The notes: generated from the sequence alone by a model not told the origin. 64,000 nucleotides of DNA from Marinobacter litoralis (GCF_016427555.1 NZ_JAELVS010000001.1:186001-250000), one strand, 5' to 3'. Positions 52,885 through 62,350 are shown, numbered from the stretch's first letter. Made by a program: numbers and translations.

Positions 52885-53310
52885 ATGTGTAGTAAAAGAG
52901 ATTTTTTCTTCACAGTCGCCAAGCTACACAGATTGGCAACCAAAGAATTTGGTAAAAGGCTATCTCATATTGGCATGACACATGGTTTGGCCGCAGCCTT
53001 ACTGCACCTTAATTTTGTTGGTGAAGGTTCCTCTCAAAGCCAAGTTGCCGAGAGTATGGAAATTGAGCAACCTACCCTTGTAAACCTCATTGCAAGGTTA
53101 GAGGAAATGGAGATTGTTAAAAAGGAAATTTTTCCGGGAGATCGTCGTAAAAGTGCGATTATTTTAACACCAAAAGGCCGAAAACTGCTCGTTCAAATCG
53201 AAGGTATTTACGATTCGACTTATCGAAAACTTTTTGGTCACGTCGAAAAATCTCAGCTAGAAAAAGCTGAACACCTCCAGAACAAAATGTACGAAGCATC
53301 AAAGTTATAG
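52885..53310 (+). CDS. MarR-family transcriptional regulator
   Basis: 141 residues from ATG 52885 (MCSKRDFFFTVAKLHRLATK); the frame is open further upstream, but that part covers the etfA remnant. Winged helix SSQSQVAESMEIEQPTLVNL and the wing GDRRKSAIILTPKG. Clearly more A/T-rich than its neighbours, which suggests a different origin. It precedes ETF-QO by 23 bases on the same strand and may share its transcript or regulate it. Confidence 0.85.
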   Translation: MCSKRDFFFTVAKLHRLATKEFGKRLSHIGMTHGLAAALLHLNFVGEGSSQSQVAESMEIEQPTLVNLIARLEEMEIVKKEIFPGDRRKSAIILTPKGRKLLVQIEGIYDSTYRKLFGHVEKSQLEKAEHLQNKMYEASKL

Positions 53311-53333
53311 ACCTTGGACAAGCGGAGAAAAAC

Positions 53334-54986
53334 GTGGAACGCGAATCGATGGAATTTGATGTTCTGATCGTCGGCGGCGGCCCGGCGGGCCTGTCGGCAG
53401 CGTGCCGTGTCATGCAACTGGCACAGGAAGCTGGCGAGGAACTCACCGTATGCGTTGTAGAGAAAGGTTCTGAGATCGGCGCCCACATTCTGGCCGGTAC
53501 CGTATTCGAGCCCACTGCCCTCAACGAGCTCTTCCCGGACTGGAAAGAGAAAGGCGCCCCGCTCAACACGCCAGTTACCCGTGACGACATTTTCCTGCTG
53601 AAAAACCAGGAAAGCGCCACCAAGATCCCGAATGCGTTTGTGCCCAAGAACATGCACAACCATGGCAACTACATCATCAGTCTGGGCAACCTGTGCCGCT
53701 GGCTTGCCGAACAGGCCGAACAGCTTGGCGTTGAAGTGTATCCTGGCTTCGCTGCGGCCGAGACCATTGTTGAAGATGGTCAGGTGAAAGGCATCATTAC
53801 CGGCGACATGGGCGCTGCCCGTGACGGTTCTGAGAAAGACGGCTATATGCCGGGCATGGAACTGCGCGCGAAATACACCCTGTTCACCGAGGGCTGCCGC
53901 GGTCATCTGGGCAAGCGCCTGATCAACGAGTTCAAGCTTGATGAAGGCAAAGACCCACAGCACTACGGTATCGGTATCAAAGAACTGTGGGATATCGATC
54001 CGGCCAAACACGAGCTAGGTCTGGTTGTTCATACCACTGGCTGGCCCCTGAAAGAAACCGGCTCCACCGGCGGTTTCTTCCTGTATCACCTGGAGAATGG
54101 CCAGGTCTACGTGGGTCTGATCACCGATCTGTCCTACAGCAACCCGCACCTCAGCCCGTTCGAGGAATTCCAGCGTCTTAAGCTGCACCCGGAAATCAAG
54201 AAGCACCTGGAAGGCGGCAAGCGCGTTTCCTACGGCGCCCGTGCAATCACCAAGGGTGGTTACAACGCCCTGCCCAAGATGAGCTTCCCGGGTGGTCTCC
54301 TGCTGGGCTGTGACGCGGGCACGCTGAACGGTTCCAAGATCAAAGGCTCCCACACCGCCATGAAGTCCGGCATGTTGGGCGCCGAGGCAGTTTTCGAAGC
54401 GCTGAAGGACGGCAAGAGCGGCGAAGAGATCAGCAGCTTCCAGAAGAAATTTGAAGACAGCTGGCTGTTCAAGGAGCTATACGCAGAGCGTAACTTCGGC
54501 CCGGCGATGCACAAGTTCGGCAATATAGTCGGTGGCGCCATCGCCTACTTCGAGCAGAACATCCTGCGCGGCAGCCTGCCGATTACCTTCCACGATACCA
54601 CTCCGGATTATGCCACCATGAAGCCGGCAGCCGAGTGCAAGAAGGTGGCCTATCCCAAGCCGGATAACACCCTGACCTTCGATCGTCTGTCCTCGGTGTT
54701 CATTTCAAACACCAACCACGAGGAAGATCAGCCGGTTCACCTTAAACTGACCGATCCGGAGCTGCCGATCCGCGATAACCTGCCGAAATACGACGAGCCT
54801 GCGCAGCGCTACTGCCCGGCTGGTGTGTATGAGGTAGTAGAGAAAGACGATGGCAACGGCAAGCGCTTCCAGATCAACGCCCAGAACTGTGTTCACTGCA
54901 AGACCTGCGACATCAAGGATCCTGCCCAGAACATCAACTGGGTGACTCCGGAAGGGGGCGGTGGCCCGAATTATCCGAACATGTAG
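53334..54986 (+). CDS. etfD: electron transfer flavoprotein-ubiquinone oxidoreductase
   Basis: 550 residues, GTG start at 53334 with GGAG six bases upstream (MERESMEFDVLIVGGGPAGL). The FAD dinucleotide motif GGGPAG is near the N-terminus; the C-terminal ferredoxin-like part has RYCPAGVYEV and NCVHCKTCDIKDP, the four Cys of the 4Fe-4S cluster. Inner-membrane-bound; takes electrons from ETF to ubiquinone. Full length. With etfBA it closes the electron route for the ACADs. Confidence 0.96.
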   Translation: MERESMEFDVLIVGGGPAGLSAACRVMQLAQEAGEELTVCVVEKGSEIGAHILAGTVFEPTALNELFPDWKEKGAPLNTPVTRDDIFLLKNQESATKIPNAFVPKNMHNHGNYIISLGNLCRWLAEQAEQLGVEVYPGFAAAETIVEDGQVKGIITGDMGAARDGSEKDGYMPGMELRAKYTLFTEGCRGHLGKRLINEFKLDEGKDPQHYGIGIKELWDIDPAKHELGLVVHTTGWPLKETGSTGGFFLYHLENGQVYVGLITDLSYSNPHLSPFEEFQRLKLHPEIKKHLEGGKRVSYGARAITKGGYNALPKMSFPGGLLLGCDAGTLNGSKIKGSHTAMKSGMLGAEAVFEALKDGKSGEEISSFQKKFEDSWLFKELYAERNFGPAMHKFGNIVGGAIAYFEQNILRGSLPITFHDTTPDYATMKPAAECKKVAYPKPDNTLTFDRLSSVFISNTNHEEDQPVHLKLTDPELPIRDNLPKYDEPAQRYCPAGVYEVVEKDDGNGKRFQINAQNCVHCKTCDIKDPAQNINWVTPEGGGGPNYPNM

Positions 54987-55041
54987 TTGGAGCCAAAACT
55001 AACATTCGCGCAGGCATACACACCCGAAAGGAACGCATTCA

Positions 55042-55221
55042 ATGTCCAAAATCTACCACTCTAAACCGGACAAAATTCAGCAGGTTGTATAGGGCTATCT
55101 GGGCAAGTAGGGTATTAAATCAAGGGCAAAGGGCAGCGGTCATTTTGGTAGTTTTGCGACAATCATAACCGGACAACTCTGTGCCCAGATTTGGCGTAAA
55201 TCGTGTAAATATCGGTATTAA
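55042..55221 (+). pseudogene. possible small gene interrupted by two TAG codons
   Basis: A single 60-codon frame beginning MSKIYHSKPDKIQQVV, with AGGAACGCATTCA before the ATG, contains TAG at codons 17 and 23 and ends SFATIITGQLCAQIW...KYRY. The sense parts look protein-like, but I cannot name a family. Could be a decayed gene, or chance. The rest of the region 54987-55385 holds nothing else except the tRNA fragment. Confidence 0.3.
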
Positions 55222-55315
55222 AAGGGATTTCCAGAAGGTGCAACTTGAAGCGTAACCGTTTGAACCGTCTCGAATTAAGTCGATTACCCCCTCCTTAGAA
55301 CACCATAGAAGAGTG

Positions 55316-55362
55316 CACTCCGGAGGCAGAGGTCAGAGGTTCGAATCCTCTCGGGCGCGCCA
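55316..55362 (+). other. 3' fragment of a tRNA-Arg(CCG) gene, likely integration scar
   Basis: The bases CTCCGGA (anticodon loop, CCG) through AGAGGTTCGAATCCTCT (T arm) to CGGGCGC, discriminator G and CCA form the 3' part of a tRNA-Arg gene. The expected 5' half (GCGCCCG acceptor strand and D arm) is absent from the preceding bases. Such partial 3' copies are left at the far end of elements integrated into a tRNA gene. By orientation, the intact tRNA and the element would lie to the left. Confidence 0.75.
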
Positions 55363-55385
55363 TTTTAATGGCCTGCCTTCCTCTT

Positions 55386-58300
55386 TCAGGCCTCCGGTCC
55401 GGTTTTATTTTTCAGCAAAGCAAACACCCGGCTTTCAAGCTCACCCGGTGTCACCGACGCTTTCTGAACCACCGCCGCCACTTTCGTGGCAATTGCCCGG
55501 GGCACCTCGTACCCTGACAGAATCACAACAGGCACATCCGGCTGGGACCGATGCACCGATTCCCAGAGCGACACCCCATCGCCATCTTCCAGCTTCAGGT
55601 CCAGAAGAATCAGGTCATAAGAAACCTGGCGGAGCCGTTCGTGGGCTTCGCGCAATGTTTCCGCCCGATCGACCCGGGCAACTGTAGCCAGCTGGCCCCT
55701 GACCACCGCAGCCAGATCGGCATCGTCTTCCACATGGAGAACACGGGCAGCTCCCGGCTCTTCCGGAATACGCACTTCAGCCCGAGGGAACCGGAACCAA
55801 AAGCGCGCGCCCTCGCCTTCCTGAGATTCGAATCCGATCACGCCGCCCATTCGCTCAACCAGCTCTCTGGTGACAGCAAGCCCGAGACCGGTTCCGCCTT
55901 TGACTCGATTTTCTGAGGAATCTGCCTGTGCAAAGCGTTCGAATATGCGACCCCGGAATGCCTGTGGAATCCCCGGCCCTCGATCCACTACGCTGATCAA
56001 GGCACCGTCCTCCGCGTTGGGCTCGCAATGAATCTCCACGGTTGCGCCACGCGGTGAAAACTTGCAGGCGTTGGAGACAAGATTGAACAACACCTGTAGA
56101 AGGCGATCTGGGTCGGCTTTGAGATGCCCCGAGGTATCACCGGTGATTTTGAGCTGCACGCCGTATGGTATGGCGTACCCCTCCATCTGCTCCATGGCCT
56201 GATCCAGAATGTCCGAAACCTCGATACGCTGGATATTCAGCTTCATCTCGTTGGCCGATAATTTATTCAGATCCAGCAAGTCGTTAACCAGCTGGATCAA
56301 TCGCTGCGTATTCTGCTCGGCAATACGCAGCATGCCACCAATCCGCTCAGGAACGGCCCCCAACGCCCCTCCAGCGATCAGACCCAATGATCCGGAGATG
56401 GACGTCAGCGGTGTGCGCAACTCATGACTAACGGTCGAAACAAACTGATTTTTAAGCAGTTCATTCCGCTGACTTTCGGACAAATCCCGGGCCACCAATA
56501 CCCACCGTTGATCCAGCTCGCTGGGGCGCAGCACCTGCGTAAGGCTGAGTTCCAAGGGCAAGGGCTGCTTGCCCACAATGGTCAGCGTTGTGCTCCACCG
56601 GGCAAGCAAACCCTCTGAGCCTTGATCGGCAGAACCGTCCAATCGTCCTATCAACTCAGGCAAACGAGCGCTCAACGGCGAACCGGTAGCATCGGCCGGC
56701 AGCTCGAATAGGTTCACGGCCGCCAGATTGTGTCCAACAATGCGGGTATCGCTGTCAATCACCATTACCGCATCGGCCAGGGAGTCGAATAACTGCAACA
56801 GAAACGCACCGCTTTCCTCCAGCTCCTGCAGGGCCTGATGCTCAACAGAGATGTCTTGAATCTGAGCCACGAAATGCAGTGGTAGCCGATGTTCATCGCG
56901 TATCAATCCTACCGAGAGCAAGGCGTACATAACCGAACCATCGCGCCGGTAGTAACGCTTTTTCATCTGATATTGATCAATTCGACCGGCCAGTAAGTCG
57001 TGCAGCAACGACAAGTCTGACTCCAGATCCTCCGGGTGGGTCAGAGTCTGAAAGTCGGTCGCCAATAACTCCTCGCGCAAATAACCGAACAGCTTGATCA
57101 ACGCTGCATTTACGTCCAGCCAGCGCCCCTCCAGCGACACCAGGGCCATGCCTTGGGCCGCCGAGTTGAACGCTTCAGCGAAACTTTCGTTAGCCAGCCG
57201 GGCTTCTTGTTCCGCCCGCCGTTGCTCGGTCACATCAACTGCCATGCCCAGATAGCCCGACGTCACATTCTCATCATCTTTCAAAGCGCTTACCGACAAC
57301 TGCACAGTACGGTGCTCGCCATCTTTGCGGGCGTACGTCCATATTGAGGTTTCCGGAATACCTTCCCGGGCCGACGCGACGAAAACATCAAAGCCCTCGA
57401 TGCGTTCTCCGAACTTTTTGGAAAGCTCTGCGCCCCGTGCCGCCACTTCCGATTCCAGATGAAATAACGCCGGCGTATGGACACCGACCACTTCTTCGGC
57501 ACTGTAGCCCAGCAGTTTCTCTGCCCCTGAGTTAAACAGCGAGATACAACCACGGGTATCGGTCGCAATGGTGGCGACGCTCACAGACGCGTCGATGACC
57601 GACTCCAGATAGGCGCGGGTTTGTTGTAGATCGCTATAGGCATGCCGGAGTTCGGTGATATCGCTCATAGTCACAACCGCACCGAGTGGCCGGCCAAACG
57701 CATCCTCGAGGCGCTGGCCGTTGCAAAGAACCACTCGTGGAGGTTGTCCCTTTGCCCGGATCATCAGCTCCGCGTTGCGAACCTGTTCGCCCCGCCAAGC
57801 TCGCAGAAGCGGTATCTTTTCAGTGGCCAATAACGCCTTGCCATGGGCCTCATACAGGTCAAAGTGCTCCGCCCATTGCTCTGGCGGCAACGACCTCGGA
57901 TCTACGCCATGCCACTGCCTGGCGGCCAGGTTAAATTCGGCGAGATTACCGTCGCTGTCACAGGAAACCACGGCGTCTGGCATTGAATCGAGCAAAGTCG
58001 ATAATATTCTCGAGCTAACATCCGCCTGTTGCTGCTCGTTCCAATCCTCCAGGCGGTCAACCGTTAGTAATGCAAGCCGTTCCAGGCCAGCCCGCTGCTC
58101 TTCCGTAAGAGGGCAATTCGGCGAAGTATCGAGCACACACAAGGTGCCGTAGGCCAAACCGGCGCGACCAACCAGCGGCGCTCCGGCATAGTACCGAATA
58201 TGCGGTTCACCAATCACCAACGGATTCTCGGCGAAACGCTCATCAACCAGGGTATCGAGCACTTCCAGGATGCCGGTCTCTTGAATGGCATGAGCACAAA

Positions 58301-58541
58301 ACGACTCATCCCGCCCTGTCTGCTGAAACGTAAGGCCCTTGGCCGCCTTGAACCACTGCCGCTCCCGATCGACCAAAGACACCAGCGCAATTGGCTTTGC
58401 ACAGATCTGAGAAGCCAGCTCAACCAGGTCATCAAAATGACGTTCCGGTGGGGAGTCGAGCACCCTGAGCTTGTTCAGTTCACGAAGACGACGGGGCTCG
58501 TCGTCAGTCAGCTTGGCGGTGCAAAAAACGTTATCGGCCAT
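55386..58541 (-). CDS. hybrid sensor histidine kinase (GAF, four PAS, HisKA, HATPase, receiver)
   Basis: 1051 residues from ATG 58541 (MADNVFCTAKLTDDEPRRLR). Order: GAF domain (about 20-170), PAS-like domains near 175-300, 305-430, 435-560 and 565-690, HisKA with phospho-acceptor His706 in VSHELRTPL, HATPase with NLVSNACKFS, GPGIP and GTGLGLAV, and a C-terminal receiver with Asp981 in LILLDLKL. No membrane segment, so a cytoplasmic multi-signal kinase. No separate response regulator or output gene adjoins it. It lies just right of the tRNA fragment, and its target is unknown. Confidence 0.93.
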   Translation of the reverse strand: MADNVFCTAKLTDDEPRRLRELNKLRVLDSPPERHFDDLVELASQICAKPIALVSLVDRERQWFKAAKGLTFQQTGRDESFCAHAIQETGILEVLDTLVDERFAENPLVIGEPHIRYYAGAPLVGRAGLAYGTLCVLDTSPNCPLTEEQRAGLERLALLTVDRLEDWNEQQQADVSSRILSTLLDSMPDAVVSCDSDGNLAEFNLAARQWHGVDPRSLPPEQWAEHFDLYEAHGKALLATEKIPLLRAWRGEQVRNAELMIRAKGQPPRVVLCNGQRLEDAFGRPLGAVVTMSDITELRHAYSDLQQTRAYLESVIDASVSVATIATDTRGCISLFNSGAEKLLGYSAEEVVGVHTPALFHLESEVAARGAELSKKFGERIEGFDVFVASAREGIPETSIWTYARKDGEHRTVQLSVSALKDDENVTSGYLGMAVDVTEQRRAEQEARLANESFAEAFNSAAQGMALVSLEGRWLDVNAALIKLFGYLREELLATDFQTLTHPEDLESDLSLLHDLLAGRIDQYQMKKRYYRRDGSVMYALLSVGLIRDEHRLPLHFVAQIQDISVEHQALQELEESGAFLLQLFDSLADAVMVIDSDTRIVGHNLAAVNLFELPADATGSPLSARLPELIGRLDGSADQGSEGLLARWSTTLTIVGKQPLPLELSLTQVLRPSELDQRWVLVARDLSESQRNELLKNQFVSTVSHELRTPLTSISGSLGLIAGGALGAVPERIGGMLRIAEQNTQRLIQLVNDLLDLNKLSANEMKLNIQRIEVSDILDQAMEQMEGYAIPYGVQLKITGDTSGHLKADPDRLLQVLFNLVSNACKFSPRGATVEIHCEPNAEDGALISVVDRGPGIPQAFRGRIFERFAQADSSENRVKGGTGLGLAVTRELVERMGGVIGFESQEGEGARFWFRFPRAEVRIPEEPGAARVLHVEDDADLAAVVRGQLATVARVDRAETLREAHERLRQVSYDLILLDLKLEDGDGVSLWESVHRSQPDVPVVILSGYEVPRAIATKVAAVVQKASVTPGELESRVFALLKNKTGPEA

Positions 58542-58777
58542 TGATACTCTCAAATGATGTCTTGGCTCTTATTAAAAACGCTAACTACTCAACCGAATTT
58601 AGCCAGTTACCACTCTCATTTCCATCATTACCCGAGAAATTCCCTGCGGGGTGACGTGTACCGTCCAACCAGACGATGCCCGGCTCCTTGGCAGTGCTTA
58701 ACGCCAACGGGCAATCGCGTCGGGTTGTCTATTTGTCGCGATGACAGGGCCGACCAGCGCTGGGCCAATAAGAAGAA

Positions 58778-59221
58778 TTGCTGCAACTGCGTAACAAGGC
58801 GAACGGTAAGTGCCTCGACTACGACCGAAGCAACGGCCTATTGATCACCTGGAGATATGACGACGACAGCATCAACCCGGCAACTCAAACCAGCTATGAC
58901 TCAGGGTTCTCGCTGGCCAGCCTGGTCGCGGGCGACTACATTTTCTCCGTAGCCACCTACAATAACTTTGCGTTGGGCGACAACATCAGCGATGGTTTCG
59001 CGTTTGACAGCGAAGCACCCATTGCACTGGCCGATTGGGATCAACCCGCAAACGGTCGCGGCATGGGACCGAACTGGAGTGTTTGGCTCGACGGCCCCGA
59101 TTCCGCCTCTAACCCCAGCGACCCGAGTGCCTCGGTGCCCGAACCAAGCAGTATCGGCCTGATTGCTCTAGGCATGCTTGGGCTGGGCCTGTCCCGCAGA
59201 CTCAAGAAAACCAACGCATAA
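58778..59221 (+). CDS. PEP-CTERM sorted protein, N-terminally truncated or broken
   Basis: 147 residues in the open frame. The C-terminus is a complete PEP-CTERM signal: VPEPSS, a hydrophobic helix and SRRLKK. The middle (SGFSLASLVAGDYIFSVATY and GDNISDGFAF) looks like a secreted PEP-CTERM protein. A secretion signal is required but none is present at any start, and the first residues (LRNKANGKCLDYDRSNG) look like a ricin-type lectin segment rather than a natural N-terminus. Probably a truncated or rearranged gene; the 220 bases upstream hold no alternative exon-like piece that I can identify. Confidence 0.6.
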   Translation: MLQLRNKANGKCLDYDRSNGLLITWRYDDDSINPATQTSYDSGFSLASLVAGDYIFSVATYNNFALGDNISDGFAFDSEAPIALADWDQPANGRGMGPNWSVWLDGPDSASNPSDPSASVPEPSSIGLIALGMLGLGLSRRLKKTNA

Positions 59222-59236
59222 CCGTTGGACTTTCTA

Positions 59237-59258
59237 TCGGGGGCGATTCAGCCCCCGA
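59237..59258. terminator. bidirectional terminator hairpin
   Basis: TCGGGGGC and GCCCCCGA form an 8-bp stem around GATTCA, with T-rich bases on the right. It lies between the PEP-CTERM gene and the AraC gene; the AraC stop codon falls in the loop. Confidence 0.75.
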
Positions 59259-60348
59259 TTTCTCGATTGGCTTTCTGTTGAATATCCCGACTATCGGCGT
59301 GCCCTGCTCTCGCAAAATCGGCCAGATGTTCCCGCCGATACTGATCCGGTGTCAGGTTGAACCAACGCTTAAACGCCCGCCGGAAATTTGCGCTGTCATG
59401 GTAGTTCAGCAGCTCTGCGATGGTTTCTACCGGTAACTGGCTATCCAGCATATACCCGATGGCCTGTTGCGACAGTATTTCATCTCTTACCTTTCGGAAA
59501 CTGGTGTTTTCCTGCTTTAAACGGCGAGCGAGCGTGCGCTTGCAGATGAACAGCGCCGCGGCAACATCCTCCTCGCTCAGCACGCCGGGCGGATGCGACA
59601 GCATCATCTTCTGCACCTGATACTTGCAGGTGCTTTTATTCGGATTCAGCTGCGCCAGCATGGCCTCGCAATGCCGGAGCGCCATAACATAACTTTCGTG
59701 GTTGGCGGACGCATTCGGGAGCTTGCAGATATCAAGCGGCACTCTCAGAACATAGGAGTCGGCACCGAATCCAATAGTTGCGGGAATATGGTCGTCATAA
59801 CGTACCGCGTAGGAAGGCTGCTGGTGCATGAAATCAATATGGGCCTCGCGCAATGGCCGGCCGACAATGAACTCGGCGGTATCGAAAAAAATCACGGTGA
59901 AGGTTTCACTGAGCAGCCGCAATAGGTTCTCTTCCAGCGCCACAGCGAAGTTGCAGCTGAGTTCCAACCAATCTTCGTTCATCACCAGATCCAGCCGGGC
60001 CAGGTTCATGCGCGTTGGCAAATAAGCATGAAACGCCCGCAATGCCGTGAGCAGATCCGGGCTACTGTTCACCAAAAACCCCAATGCGCCGTGAGTCGGT
60101 GACGTTAATCGTTGCCCGAATCGCAGACCAAAGGCCTCGTCTTTCGCGAGTCGCAAACAATTGCGCAAAATCTGAAGTTGCTGGTTTGGTGTCAGCAGCG
60201 TGCTGTCCTGTAAAAACTGCTCCACAGACAGGCGTGTGCCAGTTAACACCTCTGATACATCGCGGGCCAGCAAGCCCAGCTCTCGGGCTGCCAAGCGGCT
60301 GTAACTCGACGGAATGCTGGGTTCATCAACATCCACGGTGCTTATCAT
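59248..60348 (-). CDS. AraC-family transcriptional regulator
   Basis: 366 residues: an N-terminal effector domain of the arabinose-binding-of-AraC (OruR/ArgR) type, then the double HTH with FICKRTLARRLKQENTSFRK and ETIAELLNYHDSANFRRAFK followed by RWFNLTPDQYRR. Divergent from the ferredoxin/CYP153 genes with 172 bases between. AraC regulators in this position control CYP153 or AlkB alkane operons, so it probably activates the P450 genes in response to alkanes or their products. Confidence 0.92.
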   Translation of the reverse strand: MISTVDVDEPSIPSSYSRLAARELGLLARDVSEVLTGTRLSVEQFLQDSTLLTPNQQLQILRNCLRLAKDEAFGLRFGQRLTSPTHGALGFLVNSSPDLLTALRAFHAYLPTRMNLARLDLVMNEDWLELSCNFAVALEENLLRLLSETFTVIFFDTAEFIVGRPLREAHIDFMHQQPSYAVRYDDHIPATIGFGADSYVLRVPLDICKLPNASANHESYVMALRHCEAMLAQLNPNKSTCKYQVQKMMLSHPPGVLSEEDVAAALFICKRTLARRLKQENTSFRKVRDEILSQQAIGYMLDSQLPVETIAELLNYHDSANFRRAFKRWFNLTPDQYRREHLADFARAGHADSRDIQQKANREIGG

Positions 60349-60520
60349 TGTTGTTTTATCCGTTTATTAACTTACTGTAGGTTCAGCTTGCCGAACACAT
60401 TTTAATCAAGAGTCTTTTAATGACCCCCACCTGTCAAGTAATGACCTGCCTGAGATACACCACAAAACGTACTCTGAACTGAGAACAACAACGCCTTGAT
60501 AAAACACCAATGAGGTTTTT

Positions 60521-60841
60521 ATGGGACAGATTACGTTCGTTGAGCACACAGGCACTGAACATGTTGTGAACATCGAAGAAGGCCAGTCACTGATGCAGGC
60601 AGCGGTGGATAACGGCATCCCCGGAATCGACGCGGATTGCGGCGGAGCCTGTGCCTGCGGCACTTGCCATGTGATTGTGGACGGCAACTGGATTGCAGCG
60701 ACCGGCAGCATCAACGCCGATGAACAGGGAATGCTGCAACTCACGCCCGAGCGATCTGACACCTCACGCTTGTCCTGCCAGGTAACCCTTACGGAATCGC
60801 TGGACGGCTTAGTGGTGCGGTTGCCAGAGTTTCAGATGTGA
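60521..60841 (+). CDS. 2Fe-2S ferredoxin
   Basis: 106 residues. Cluster ligands Cys40, Cys46, Cys49 (C-x5-C-x2-C in DCGGACACGTC) and Cys86 (RLSCQV), the adrenodoxin/putidaredoxin type. Carries electrons to the P450 encoded 72 bases downstream. The ferredoxin reductase usually found with CYP153 is not in the window. Confidence 0.95.
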   Translation: MGQITFVEHTGTEHVVNIEEGQSLMQAAVDNGIPGIDADCGGACACGTCHVIVDGNWIAATGSINADEQGMLQLTPERSDTSRLSCQVTLTESLDGLVVRLPEFQM

Positions 60842-60913
60842 CTCGACGCGCTCAAGAACCCGGTTTGGATCGTTGACAACTACCCAATAATAAAACTGAC
60901 CCCGGAGGTTTGC

Positions 60914-62311
60914 ATGAGCCTACTCGGCCCCATCTTTAACCCCTTAGCCAACAAAGCCGCTGCTACTGTGCCTATTGCTTGGCAGATTAAAGGGATGCAC
61001 GCGTTTCAGAACCTGAAGCAACGAATCGGCAAACGTGAACAGCCACCCGTTTTCAAAGAGGTTCCCCTGCCCGACGTTCATTCGCTGGCACTGGAAGACA
61101 TCGATGTCAGCAACCCGTTCCTGTACCGGCAAGGCTTGTGGCACTCCTATTTCAAGCGGCTGAGGGACGAGTGTCCGGTGCACTATCAGAAGAACAGCCC
61201 CTTCGGGCCCTTCTGGTCGGTGACTCGCTATGAAGACATCATGTTTGTGGATACCCACCACGATTTGTTTTCAGCCGAGCCCATTATTTCCCTCGGCCCG
61301 CCACCACCGGGTCTTGAAATCGAAACCTTCATCGCCATGGACCCACCCAAGCACGATGTGCAGCGCCAAGCAGTTCAAGGCGTGGTGGCGCCTAAAAATC
61401 TGGCGCAAATGGAAAGCCTGATTCGCAGTCGCACACAAGACGTGTTGGATCATTTACCGATCGATGAACCCTTCGACTGGGTGCCGAGGGTGTCCATCGA
61501 CCTGACCTCCCGTATGCTGGCCACCCTGTTCGATTTCCCCTATGAACAACGCCATAAACTGGCCTACTGGTCCGACATGGCGGCTGCACCACCTGAATCG
61601 ACCGGCGGTACCGCAGACATCGATGAATCCTTCGCGGCTTCGGCCGACATGGCAAGGCAGATGTCGCTGCTGTGGCGTGAGAAAGAAGCCCGAAAAGCCG
61701 CCGGGGAGGAACCCGGATTCGATCTGATCAGCTTGCTGCTTGCCAACGAAAACACCCGCACCATGATCAACCGCCCCATGGAGTTTCTGGGCAACATGGT
61801 GCTGCTGATCGTGGGCGGCAACGACACCACCCGCAACTCCATGACCGGCGGCGTATTGGCGCTGAATCAATTCCCCGAAGAGTTCGCCAAGCTCAAACAG
61901 AACCCTAGCCTAATCCCCAGCATGGTGTCAGAAATCATTCGCTGGCAAACGCCGCTGGCTTATATGCGCCGCGTTGCAAAGCAGGATGTTGAACTGAATG
62001 GTCAAACGATCAAGAAAGGCGACAAGGTGGTGATGTGGTACGCCTCCGGGAACCGCGATGAACAGGCGTTCGAGCAAGACCCGAACCAATTCATCATTGA
62101 TCGCAAGAACGTGCGAAAACACTTGTCCTTCGGTTTTGGGGTACACCGCTGCATGGGTAACCGTTTAGCGGAAATGCAGCTGCGTATTCTATGGGAAGAG
62201 ATTCTGAAGCGCTTCGATGATATCGAAGTGCTGGGCGAGCCGGAGTATGTGCAATCAAACTTTGTGCGTGGCTATACCAAGATGATGGTGAAGCTTAAGA
62301 AAACCTCCTAA
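60914..62311 (+). CDS. cytochrome P450, CYP153A-type alkane/fatty-acid terminal hydroxylase
   Basis: 465 residues. Heme ligand Cys413 in FGFGVHRCMGNRLAE, I-helix LIVGGNDTTRNS, and the CYP153 stretches LALEDIDVSNPFLYRQG, YQKNSPFGPFWSVTRYEDI and IAMDPPKHDVQR, which match Marinobacter CYP153A sequences I remember nearly residue for residue. The enzyme hydroxylates the terminal carbon of alkanes or fatty acids, giving alcohols or omega-hydroxy acids that become dicarboxylates. Its products could therefore feed the dicarboxylate/acyl-CoA genes of the window. Confidence 0.94.
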   Translation: MSLLGPIFNPLANKAAATVPIAWQIKGMHAFQNLKQRIGKREQPPVFKEVPLPDVHSLALEDIDVSNPFLYRQGLWHSYFKRLRDECPVHYQKNSPFGPFWSVTRYEDIMFVDTHHDLFSAEPIISLGPPPPGLEIETFIAMDPPKHDVQRQAVQGVVAPKNLAQMESLIRSRTQDVLDHLPIDEPFDWVPRVSIDLTSRMLATLFDFPYEQRHKLAYWSDMAAAPPESTGGTADIDESFAASADMARQMSLLWREKEARKAAGEEPGFDLISLLLANENTRTMINRPMEFLGNMVLLIVGGNDTTRNSMTGGVLALNQFPEEFAKLKQNPSLIPSMVSEIIRWQTPLAYMRRVAKQDVELNGQTIKKGDKVVMWYASGNRDEQAFEQDPNQFIIDRKNVRKHLSFGFGVHRCMGNRLAEMQLRILWEEILKRFDDIEVLGEPEYVQSNFVRGYTKMMVKLKKTS

Positions 62312-62313
62312 AA

Positions 62314-62339
62314 CCCTCGGCCACACAAGGCACCGAGGG
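62314..62339. terminator. hairpin between convergent P450 and molybdoenzyme genes
   Basis: CCCTCGG and CCGAGGG, 12-base loop, in the 39 bases between the convergent stops. Short, with A residues on one side giving T on the minus strand; likely shared terminator. Confidence 0.6.
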
Positions 62340-62350
62340 CTATGGGGCCT

